14,547 nucleotides of DNA from Pseudomonadota bacterium. GTDB lineage: Bacteria; Pseudomonadota; Gammaproteobacteria; UBA6186; Azoamicaceae. Positions 1 through 6,244 of this stretch are shown piece by piece (position 1 is the stretch's first letter; every line of letters starts with the position of its first letter). The notes beneath the pieces are model-generated. The model was not told where the DNA came from and made no database searches. It saw nothing but the letters and a program-made list of their open reading frames with translations. Position numbers and translations under genes: made by a program. Where the stretch lies: contig JAJZUR010000025.1 of the NCBI GenBank assembly GCA_021848375.1, forward strand, positions 1 through 14,547, in the 5' to 3' direction.

Positions 1-2
1 AT

Positions 3-1061
3 AATCTAAAAATCAGCAATGCGTTTGCCAAATTTTATCAAGATATTACCATGAAATTAGGCTCTATCATTGATACCAAGGCACCATTAATTACTAATCT
101 TCAACTACAATTTTCGCCGATTTTAACCAATCTTTCGCGCACAGGTAACATAACCAATGCAAAGCAAGAAATTGAAATATTAACAGGGAAGTTATTTACA
201 GCATTAAAAGAAGCTAAACCCTATAAAACCAAATCTGGTGAACTTTCTCCCTTATTTAAAAATAATAAAAACGCAAAAGATGAATTAAAAAAGTGCATAC
301 CCGTTTTAGGCGAGGTAATGACAGAATTCGAGGCAAGCTTAAATGGTATTGAACAAAGCAAACCACTATCGAAGACAGTAGAGCAAAAACAAAAAGTCAA
401 AAATGATTCTTACAGAACAGAGAAGTTAGAAAGCGAAGAAGAAGATGAAGAAGAAAAACAAGCATTTATCGCGCAACAAAAAAAACAAAAACAAACAAAA
501 AAAGAAAATTCCAATTATCTATCCATTAGTAAAGCCATTAAAGCCTCTTATAATGCTCCCAAATTAGCGTCGCTTAAAAAAATTAACATGGACTTTATCA
601 ATGTAATAAAAAAAACAGCCAAAGCACCTCGAATACGCGGAATCGAAAATTATATGGACTTAACTTCGACCAAAGCCTATGAAACATATATAAAAGAAAC
701 TCAAAAAATAATAAAAGAATGTCGAAACAAATATGCTGACCCAATACAAATTGAAGAGAAGATGAAGGAAGTTTTGAAAAACTTTTTTAACAATATTCTT
801 CACAATAAAGATGCCGAGAAATATTTGGCAACCTTTTATCAAATAACAGAATTAAGCGGGAATTTAAAAACACAATTAAGTAAAATCGTCTCAACTACTG
901 AAAACAGGCCACAATTGGCTATTTTTAGAAATGAAATAGAACGGCTAGGTAAGCTTGTCGATAAGAAAGAAGAAGCATACGTTTCGTTTAAAAATTCCAA
1001 ACATCCCACTATTGCACCACCTGTTACCCAAAATCCGGAAATCAAAAAACCGAGCAACTAG
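3..1061 (+). CDS. Hypothetical lysine-rich helical protein, C-terminal part (5' end outside window)
   Basis: I do not recognise this protein. The frame is open from position 3 through the first in-window ATG (51) with no stop, and no Shine-Dalgarno sequence precedes that ATG, so the gene probably starts left of the window; 352 residues are visible. The visible part is strongly charged and predicted helical. Counting from the ATG at 51, it has an acidic run near residues 126-134 (ESEEEDEEE) followed by a Lys/Gln-rich stretch near 140-152, then a largely helical C-terminal half. The tail is proline-rich (TIAPPVTQNPEIKKP). There is no signal peptide, membrane segment or enzyme motif in the visible part. 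The coding sequence is more AT-rich than the conserved genes downstream. In a Legionellales host such proteins are often secreted effectors, and the charged C-terminus would be compatible, but this is speculation. Confidence 0.6.
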   Translation, partial: NLKISNAFAKFYQDITMKLGSIIDTKAPLITNLQLQFSPILTNLSRTGNITNAKQEIEILTGKLFTALKEAKPYKTKSGELSPLFKNNKNAKDELKKCIPVLGEVMTEFEASLNGIEQSKPLSKTVEQKQKVKNDSYRTEKLESEEEDEEEKQAFIAQQKKQKQTKKENSNYLSISKAIKASYNAPKLASLKKINMDFINVIKKTAKAPRIRGIENYMDLTSTKAYETYIKETQKIIKECRNKYADPIQIEEKMKEVLKNFFNNILHNKDAEKYLATFYQITELSGNLKTQLSKIVSTTENRPQLAIFRNEIERLGKLVDKKEEAYVSFKNSKHPTIAPPVTQNPEIKKPSN

Positions 1062-1228
1062 GGTCCTTAATTTTTACTTGTTTCATAATTCCCTCCTATA
1101 TGGCTATTGAAAACCTATCCTATACTCATCTGAATGTCGCTTATTTTTGGATGTCAAAATATCCGATTAACTACTCAGAGATTCTATTCACTTATTTAAA
1201 TCCTGGTGATTCTGTTAAGCTTTGAAAA

Positions 1229-1258
1229 GTGACATTCACCTTAAAAGAAACCTATGCT
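1229..1258 (+). promoter_or_regulatory. Possible sigma70 promoter for the MidA-like methyltransferase gene
   Basis: GTGACA at 1229-1234 (5 of 6 matches to the -35 consensus) is followed after 18 nt by TATGCT at 1253-1258 (4 of 6 matches to -10). Transcription would begin near 1265, leaving a leader of about 30 nt containing AGGATAGG (1276-1283) 12 nt before the ATG at 1296. The match is moderate and only suggestive. Confidence 0.35.
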
Positions 1259-1295
1259 AAACTCAAGCTTCTTTTAGGATAGGTACATCTTTTAA

Positions 1296-2453
1296 ATGAC
1301 TGCACTTACTTGCCCCCACACAGAAGCTTTAGACCGCAGTCAAGCGTTATTAGGACATATTTTATCCGAGATAAAAGCAAATTACGGCAAGATCTCATTT
1401 GCCCGCTACATGGAACTTGCGCTCTATGCCCCTGGCCTTGGGTATTACAGTAACGGATCTGAAAAATTTGGGACTAAGGGCGACTTTATTACTGCCCCTC
1501 TCCTTTCACCGCTCTTTTCGCACTGCATAGCTCGGCAATGCCAAGCAGTGCTGGATCCTCTGGAGGGGGGAGATATACTAGAAATTGGCGCAGGCAATGG
1601 ACAAATGGCAGCGGATATATTATTAGCATTAGAACAAGTAGGAAGCTTGCCAGCGCATTATTTTATCGTGGAGCTCAGCGCTGAGTTGCAACTGCGGCAA
1701 CGTGAAACGATAACCTCTTCATGCCCCCAATTATTACCACACGTACAATGGTTAACGTCATTGCCAGCTGATTTTCGCGGCATCATTCTTGGTAATGAAG
1801 TATGCGATGCAATGCCAGTTCATCGCTTTCAAATAACAAAAACGGGCATTCAAGAAATGGAAGTCATCGAAAAAGATGGACAATTAATGCAGAAATTTTC
1901 CGCAACAACCAATCCTCAATTAATAGAATTTTATGAATCTAAAAATTGGCCTACTATTCCTTATCAATCTGAAATCAACCTACATCTAAAACCCTGGATC
2001 CAAAGCCTAGCAGATATTTTAAAAGCAGGCCTTATTCTGCTTATTGATTATGGTTTTGGGAGATCTGAATACTATCATCCTGATCGCAGCATGGGCACGT
2101 TTAAGTGCCATTATCGACATCAACATCATTCAGATGCACTCCTCTACCCTGGATTGCAAGATCTGACAGCACATGTTGATTTTACGGCCATTGCCGAATC
2201 TGGTAGTGATGCGGGGCTTGATGTGCTCGGTTATACCCATCAAGCGGCTTTTTTAATCAGTTGCGGCTTAGTCGATTTAGCAAATGCAACTCAATTTAAA
2301 ACAGAAAAAGAACGTGCCATCCAAAATCATGCTATTCAACAATTAACCTCACCGCAAGAAATGGGTGAACTTTTTAAAGTGATTGCATTAGGGCGTGAAA
2401 TAGAAGAACCTTTGTTAGGGTTTGAGTTGATGGATAGGCGTTATACGCTATAA
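1296..2453 (+). CDS. MidA/NDUFAF7-family SAM-dependent methyltransferase (COG1565)
   Basis: This 385-residue protein matches the MidA/NDUFAF7 family. Family landmarks are in order: YMELALYAPGLGYYS (38-52), GDFITAPLLSPLF (62-74), the SAM-binding glycine loop LEIGAGNG (95-102), GNEVCDAMPVHRF (166-178, usually NE.lDA.PV), IDYGFG (250-255), RSMGTFKCHYRH (264-275) and QDLTAHVDFT (288-297). In mitochondria NDUFAF7 dimethylates an arginine of a complex I subunit. The bacterial substrate is not established, so I name only the family. The length is normal and no key motif is missing. The start at 1296 is preceded by AGGATAGG and keeps the conserved N-terminus. It appears to be a single-gene unit, convergent with brnA and separated from it by 68 bp with no clear terminator hairpin. 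Confidence 0.92.
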   Translation: MTALTCPHTEALDRSQALLGHILSEIKANYGKISFARYMELALYAPGLGYYSNGSEKFGTKGDFITAPLLSPLFSHCIARQCQAVLDPLEGGDILEIGAGNGQMAADILLALEQVGSLPAHYFIVELSAELQLRQRETITSSCPQLLPHVQWLTSLPADFRGIILGNEVCDAMPVHRFQITKTGIQEMEVIEKDGQLMQKFSATTNPQLIEFYESKNWPTIPYQSEINLHLKPWIQSLADILKAGLILLIDYGFGRSEYYHPDRSMGTFKCHYRHQHHSDALLYPGLQDLTAHVDFTAIAESGSDAGLDVLGYTHQAAFLISCGLVDLANATQFKTEKERAIQNHAIQQLTSPQEMGELFKVIALGREIEEPLLGFELMDRRYTL

Positions 2454-2521
2454 TGTAAAACTATACTTAAAGCCCATATCACTGTTTACATATAGCTACA
2501 TGTATATATTCATTATTAGAA

Positions 2522-2803
2522 TTATAAAAAATTTTGATTCCTAATAGAGTTCACGCCTTTGGATAATAATATTTTCATTAAAGATTGATAAGGAATATCT
2601 TCTCTATGAGCTAATATTTTAATCTCATTCAATAAATTTTCAGGCAATCGTAATGATATAGTCTCTGTTGATGGTTTTAAATTAGGAAAAGCAGCCTGTT
2701 TGGCAGCACTCCAATCAATATAATCTGTAGAATCATGTTTCTTCCAAAAAACAGCCTCTTCAGAACTTGTTTTAAATTTCGGGATTTTTTTAAATTTTTT
2801 CAT
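2522..2803 (-). CDS. brnA: BrnA-type antitoxin (CopG/ribbon-helix-helix-like)
   Basis: Antitoxin of a type II toxin-antitoxin pair; it is expected to bind and neutralise BrnT and to repress the operon promoter. The 93-residue protein has a basic N-terminus and a segment with SSEEAVFWKKHDSTDYIDW (13-31) typical of this antitoxin group. A ribbon-helix-helix-like C-terminal half follows, with strand TISLRLP (48-54) then two helices (to about residue 84). Its ATG overlaps the last 14 nt of brnT, which implies translational coupling, and GGAG in the brnT tail supplies the ribosome binding site. The order toxin then antitoxin is the usual brnT-brnA order. A second, broken copy of its first ~90 bp lies at 4212-4300. 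Confidence 0.88.
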   Translation of the reverse strand: MKKFKKIPKFKTSSEEAVFWKKHDSTDYIDWSAAKQAAFPNLKPSTETISLRLPENLLNEIKILAHREDIPYQSLMKILLSKGVNSIRNQNFL

Positions 2804-3089
2804 AAATTTCTCGCTCCTTTCTACTCATATTTCGTGCTGAAATTATTCTTATTAATGGTTTCCTTATTGTAAAGGCAATAAATAACTTTCGATTGGCATT
2901 TGTCTTTCCCAAGGCATAACACCTTTTTTCCTGCGAAGAATGCTTAGTATCTTCATTCAGTAATAATGGTTTGTTGAAAAACACCTGCTCACACTCCCAT
3001 GAAGAAACCCCATGTTTTTCTGTATTCTTATTCTGGTTGCCTTTATCCCACTCAAACCCAGAACACTCATCAAGTATTATTTCATCCAT
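2790..3089 (-). CDS. brnT: BrnT-family toxin (predicted RNase)
   Basis: Ribonuclease toxin of the BrnT family (RelE-like fold), which in characterised members cleaves RNA and stops growth when freed from BrnA. The 99-residue protein shows the family signatures FEWD (12-15), NTEKHGV (22-28), a central ALGKT (59-63), RIISAR (81-86) and KEREIYE (91-97). I start it at the ATG at 3089, which begins MDEIILDEC. The frame stays open further upstream, to 3167, but those residues would cover the promoter and do not resemble the family. It overlaps brnA by 14 nt. All conserved positions I can recall look intact, so the pair is probably functional. Confidence 0.88.
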   Translation of the reverse strand: MDEIILDECSGFEWDKGNQNKNTEKHGVSSWECEQVFFNKPLLLNEDTKHSSQEKRCYALGKTNANRKLFIAFTIRKPLIRIISARNMSRKEREIYEKI

Positions 3090-3098
3090 TTTTAAATT

Positions 3099-3137
3099 GT
3101 ATATTATAAATATATACCAAACAACTTTTATTTTCAA
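3099..3137 (-). promoter_or_regulatory. brnTA promoter with candidate palindromic operator
   Basis: Reading the minus strand, TTGAAA (3137-3132) is followed after 17 nt by TATATT (3114-3109), 19 nt before the brnT ATG at 3089. Overlapping the -10 is an inverted repeat, GTATAT-N7-ATATAC (3117-3099). BrnA proteins repress their own operon, so this palindrome is the natural candidate operator. The sequence is seen directly; its function is inferred. In such AT-rich DNA a 6-bp palindrome can occur by chance. Confidence 0.5.
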
Positions 3138-3250
3138 GTTACTATTGGGAAAAGGGTTAACCCACAAAAATACTTGTATATCAACGTAATATGCCAGCAG
3201 CCCCCATAAGATTTTTCAAAGATTAAGGAGCCCCCTCCCTGCATATTCTT

Positions 3251-3407
3251 TATCGCCCTAACGCGTTCTTGATGAAGTTGCACACCCAAAGCTGCGCCGC
3301 CTACTCCTGCATTTCCCCAAGAAGTACTTTTTCCAGTTTTTGATATTTTTCTTGAGTCTCGCACCCTTCCTCCCCTATAATTATATTGCAGTCTTCGGGT
3401 AATCCAC
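3251..3407 (-). pseudogene. Decayed fragment of a tRNA nucleotidyltransferase (cca) 3' end
   Basis: The minus strand encodes GGAALGVQLHQERVRAI, nearly matching GAALGARLHQERVRAI at residues 385-400 of the intact Cca encoded at 4297-5520. At the DNA level 3251-3312 aligns to 4321-4382 with 13 mismatches in 62 bp. Weaker similarity continues upstream to the GATTACCCG that encodes DYP (3404-3396), but the frame there is different, stops intervene and there seem to be about 18 extra bases. The C-terminal residues after RAI diverge. In the best conserved part most changes are synonymous. That suggests the copy diverged while still coding, in another lineage or as an older functional copy, before it broke. 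It cannot make a functional enzyme. Confidence 0.72.
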
Positions 3408-3556
3408 TCCCAGTTAACTGGTGATGAGCCCCAAGGTTTTTGTCCAACTTAAAAATCCAGCATTAACCAAACTCTACTTCTTCACAATATAAATAAGCTA
3501 CCTTAAATTTTTTTTATGATGTTGATAATCAGTTTTATGTACTAAAGGTTTAAAGC

Positions 3557-3605
3557 CTGATTGAGCTCAGGATGTGTACGATTCATATTTGCTGATTGAG
3601 TTCAG
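3557..3605 (+). repeat. Two near-identical 14-bp repeats, each a small hairpin
   Basis: CTGATTGAGCTCAG (3557-3570) and CTGATTGAGTTCAG (3592-3605) differ at one base and start 35 bp apart. Each is itself an imperfect dyad: CTGA/TCAG arms around 6 nt, and the first extends to CCTGA/TCAGG. They lie about 60-110 bp before the ankyrin-like gene's ATG, so they could be regulator half-sites or a short local duplication. Confidence 0.55.
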
Positions 3606-3666
3606 TTTTAATAGAACAAATTATATGATATATTTGATTTGTTGGTTAAGGGTGTTAGGAGTATAT

Positions 3667-4188
3667 ATGTTAACTCAAGAACCTTATCAAAAAGCCTGCC
3701 AAGAAGCTATTGGTTCAAATATAACTGTATATACAAGTAAAGTAAAGCAAATAAAAGAAAAATGGGCTCATCAAAGTGATAGTACTCCGGCTAGATTGAT
3801 GGGCAATCTGCTCTCTTCAAATATTCCTCCCTTGTATCATTCTATAGTGGCAGATAATGTAGAATATTTCCGTAAAAATTACGACATAACAAAAGTTAAT
3901 TCAAATGAACTTTTAGCAATAGCTTGTTTGTGTGGTTCTCAGAAAGTAGCTGATTTTTTATTAAAAAAATTGAATTTAAATTATTTATCGCCCGGATATG
4001 AATATATATTAACTTATGCAGCCACATCGAATAATATTGATTGGGTTAAGAAAATTGCTGAAGTAATGTCTCAAGATCAGAAGGAAATTCCAAAAGATTT
4101 AGCTGCTTTTGCAGATTTTTCTGTAATTAACACAATAGAAGAAATATTTGAGAGAGGTAAACAATTAGGAAGTTCCAATCATATATAA
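3667..4188 (+). CDS. Small ankyrin-repeat-like protein of unknown function
   Basis: This is a 173-residue protein that I recognise only by fold pattern. After an N-terminal helical region (1-50) it shows about three degenerate ankyrin-like helix pairs: about 55-75, then ELLAIACLCGSQKVADFLL (81-99, close to the ankyrin pattern of LHLAC..G...VV..LL), then YILTYAATSNNIDWVKKIA (113-131). There is no signal peptide or membrane segment. I choose the ATG at 3667 because AGGAG (3657-3661) sits 5 nt before it; an in-frame GTG at 3574 lacks such a site and would cover the 14-bp repeats. The gene is AT-rich and lies between a cca remnant and a brnA fragment, which suggests horizontal acquisition. Ankyrin proteins in Legionella/Coxiella relatives are often secreted into host cells, but nothing here proves secretion. 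Confidence 0.62.
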   Translation: MLTQEPYQKACQEAIGSNITVYTSKVKQIKEKWAHQSDSTPARLMGNLLSSNIPPLYHSIVADNVEYFRKNYDITKVNSNELLAIACLCGSQKVADFLLKKLNLNYLSPGYEYILTYAATSNNIDWVKKIAEVMSQDQKEIPKDLAAFADFSVINTIEEIFERGKQLGSSNHI

Positions 4189-4211
4189 TTATTTAGCATG
4201 GCCATTATTTT

Positions 4212-4300
4212 AATCGATATAATCTGTAGAATCATGTTTCTTCCAAAAACAGCCTCTTCAGAACTTATTTTAAATTTCGGGATTTTTTAAATTTTTTCAT
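4212..4300 (-). pseudogene. Broken duplicate of the brnA 5' end
   Basis: These 89 bp match 2713-2803 (the start of intact brnA) with two substitutions and two single-base deletions. The deletions are both in homopolymer runs: 7 to 6 in the poly-T and 6 to 5 in the poly-A on the plus strand. Translation from its ATG (4300) is frameshifted and stops after 11 codons. Its ATG overlaps the cca stop codon (ATGA), mimicking the intact brnT/brnA junction. No brnT precedes it; the end of cca takes that place. The high identity points to a recent duplication or recombination. Confidence 0.85.
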
Positions 4301-5520
4301 ACTTTTCTCACTAACTTCTCTATTGCTCTAACCCGTTCTTGATGAAGCCGCGCGCCTAAAGCAGCGCCATCTAAACCTGCATCTATCCAAGGTTTGATAT
4401 CAACTCCTTTAGCAATTAAATATGCCTGTTTTAAGTGTTCAGGTTGCGGGTAATCCATTTCTTCCCGATCTTTACGGCCTTTGGCGTCCGCCGTGCAGGC
4501 GATTAAAAACTTTTCAAATCGTTCGGGTTGTCGGAACACATCTAATCTTTCCAGTGTTTTTAATAATGTAGCGGGTCTTAATTCAAATGCCCGGTGGCAA
4601 TGCAAGTGAAAGCGGCTCACCAGAATCGCTAAATCGCGATAATCTTTTGGCACACGATAACGCTTACAAAAAGCCTCAATCAATGGTACGCCGCTTTCTT
4701 CATGTCCTTTATGACTAGGCAATTCACTTTTTGGGGTAACGCCTTTACCGAGATCGTGACACAATACGGCAAAGCGCGTTATTCGATCTTCCGTTAATCG
4801 AGTTGCCAGCTGCAACGCCATCATTACGTGGATTCCGGTATCAATTTCTGGATGATACTTTTCAGTTTGCGGGATACCCCATAGTCTATCGAGATCAGGC
4901 CATAATGCTTTCAGTGCGCCACATGCACGTAACACTAAAATAAATTGCGCGGGATCGGCTTCCCCTAATGCACGCGCTAACTCTTGCCAAACCCGTTCAG
5001 GTACGAGCATATCCACTTCGCCTGATTCAACCATGCTGTGCATGAGTTCCAGCGTTTCTTCTGCTACCTTAAAACCAAAGGGCGCTAATTTGGCGGCAAA
5101 ACGCGCCACGCGCAATATTCGCACCGGATCTTCAGTGAAAGCAGAAGACACATGACGCAGAACTCTATTGTTCAGATCTTGTTGTCCTTGGAAAGGATCA
5201 ATAATTTCCCCCGTGACGGACTCTGCTATAGCATTAATTGTAATATCGCGACGCGATAGATCTTCTTCTAAGGTTACTTCAGGCGCTGCGTAACATTCAA
5301 AACCATAATAACCTTTGCCCGTTTTACGTTCCGTACGCGCTAGTGCGTATTCTTCATGGGTTTCGGGATGTAAAAAAACGGGAAAATCTTTGCCGACTTG
5401 TTTATAACCTTGCGCTAAGAGCGCTGCAGGGGTTGCGCCCACTACCACCCAATCTTTTTCTTGTATGGGTAAACCTAACAATTTATCCCGAACAGCGCCG
5501 CCCACTAAATATACTTGCAA
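4297..5520 (-). CDS. cca: CCA tRNA nucleotidyltransferase with HD phosphohydrolase domain
   Basis: Adds or repairs the 3'-terminal CCA of tRNAs, acting in the cytoplasm. The 407-residue protein is collinear with E. coli Cca (412). It has the nucleotidyltransferase head YLVGGAVRDKLLG (4-16) with the metal-site segment EKDWVVVG (21-28), HEEYALARTERK (55-66), RRDITINA (90-97), DPVRILRVARFAA (131-143) and ERVWQELARAL (175-185). An HD domain follows (H255-D256 in CHDLGKG, plus H270 and H273). The first carboxylate of the usual DxD is Glu21 here. The start is TTG at 5520, supported by AAGGAAG 7 nt upstream and by alignment of MQVYLVGG with MKIYLVGG. It lies 24 nt after the LysE-family gene and is probably co-transcribed with it. 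The stop overlaps the ATG of a brnA fragment, and the last residues (EKLVRKV) may have been altered by that rearrangement. Confidence 0.96.
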   Translation of the reverse strand: MQVYLVGGAVRDKLLGLPIQEKDWVVVGATPAALLAQGYKQVGKDFPVFLHPETHEEYALARTERKTGKGYYGFECYAAPEVTLEEDLSRRDITINAIAESVTGEIIDPFQGQQDLNNRVLRHVSSAFTEDPVRILRVARFAAKLAPFGFKVAEETLELMHSMVESGEVDMLVPERVWQELARALGEADPAQFILVLRACGALKALWPDLDRLWGIPQTEKYHPEIDTGIHVMMALQLATRLTEDRITRFAVLCHDLGKGVTPKSELPSHKGHEESGVPLIEAFCKRYRVPKDYRDLAILVSRFHLHCHRAFELRPATLLKTLERLDVFRQPERFEKFLIACTADAKGRKDREEMDYPQPEHLKQAYLIAKGVDIKPWIDAGLDGAALGARLHQERVRAIEKLVRKV

Positions 5521-5544
5521 AATTTATCTTCCTTCCGGGATCAA

Positions 5545-6171
5545 TCACTCTACCATTTCACTGCTGATTAATTTTAACCCCAGTAACACTAAAACTCCAC
5601 CGGTAAAACGCTCTAACCAATGTTTGAGAGACTCGATCTTTTGACCGATTACAGGACTGGTAAAGAATATGGCCACCAAGGTAAACCAAAGTAAGGCCAT
5701 AAAACTTATCCAAAAACCATACCCTACCTGCGTTAAAAAAGGGGTTGTTGAAGATAGAAAAACGGAAAAAAAGCTTAAGAAAAATAAATACACTTTAGGA
5801 TTTAACAAACTGGTAAACAACCCGCTGTAAAAACCTTTCTTACCCTGTGCAACAGCTGCAACTTCTTCGTCTGCTGTTACTCGTGGTTCAACACGTTTTG
5901 CGCGCAAACCCTTATACCCTAAATAAATTAAATAGGCCGCCCCTAAAATTTTCATGCCCGTAAAAACAACGACTGATTTTGCAATAATCACCCCAATACC
6001 CAATAAATTAACCGCCACATGACACAGATTGGCGAGACCAATCCCAAATGCAGCGTATACACCGGATGAACGACCATTACTTAGGCTATTTTTCACCACA
6101 ATGGCAAAATCTGGCCCAGGGCTGATGATCATTAACGCGGCGACTAGGGTTAATATGATAAATTCAGTCAT
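5545..6171 (-). CDS. LysE/RhtB-family amino acid exporter
   Basis: Inner-membrane exporter of the LysE/RhtB superfamily, whose members export amino acids such as lysine, threonine or homoserine lactone; the substrate here cannot be told from sequence. The protein has 208 residues, the usual family length, with about six hydrophobic segments. It carries the signature near the first segment, ISPGPDFAIVVKNSL (16-30), and a loop with LLNPKVYLFFLSFF near 121-134. It is preceded by 73 bp after the MATE gene and followed 24 nt later by the cca TTG start, so lysE-cca are likely one transcript. The start ATG at 6171 has a weak GGA upstream. Confidence 0.9.
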   Translation of the reverse strand: MTEFIILTLVAALMIISPGPDFAIVVKNSLSNGRSSGVYAAFGIGLANLCHVAVNLLGIGVIIAKSVVVFTGMKILGAAYLIYLGYKGLRAKRVEPRVTADEEVAAVAQGKKGFYSGLFTSLLNPKVYLFFLSFFSVFLSSTTPFLTQVGYGFWISFMALLWFTLVAIFFTSPVIGQKIESLKHWLERFTGGVLVLLGLKLISSEMVE

Positions 6172-6202
6172 GGGAAATCCAAACTACAAACCAGACAAAT
6201 AA

Positions 6203-6230
6203 CGATTACATAATTCAGAAATGATGTCAA
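6203..6230 (-). promoter_or_regulatory. Weak candidate promoter for the LysE-family exporter and cca
   Basis: A perfect -35 hexamer TTGACA lies at 6230-6225 on the minus strand in the only sizeable gap of the leftward gene set. The -10 is poor: TAATCG at 16 nt, or the better-looking TGTAAT at only 14 nt. It may allow lysE-cca to be transcribed apart from the ftsY-led genes. Confidence 0.25.
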
Positions 6231-6244
6231 TGATGCCGGCACCA

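Larger units (their letters stand above)
3138..3666. other. Intergenic stretch between brnT and the ankyrin-like gene
   Basis: This stretch of about 530 bp has no intact gene. From left to right it holds a segment with an AGCCCCC motif occurring twice (near 3196 and 3228), a decayed cca 3' end (3251-3407), about 150 bp in which I recognise nothing, and a 14-bp direct repeat (3557-3605) ahead of the ankyrin-like gene. Minus-strand open frames of up to 76 codons here are explained by the cca remnant and are not called as genes. Confidence 0.6.

Noticed and set aside
2454..2521. Terminator between the methyltransferase gene and brnA
   Set aside because: The AT-rich gap has only a weak, imperfect dyad (around ATATAGCTACATGTATAT) without a stable GC stem.
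2971..3189. 72-codon plus-strand open frame
   Set aside because: Antisense to brnT and its promoter, with no family resemblance.
3134..3364. 76-codon open frame on the minus strand containing LHQERVRAI
   Set aside because: Its recognisable part is the cca 3' remnant; the rest is unlike any protein I know and no ribosome binding site was seen, so it is annotated as a pseudogene fragment.
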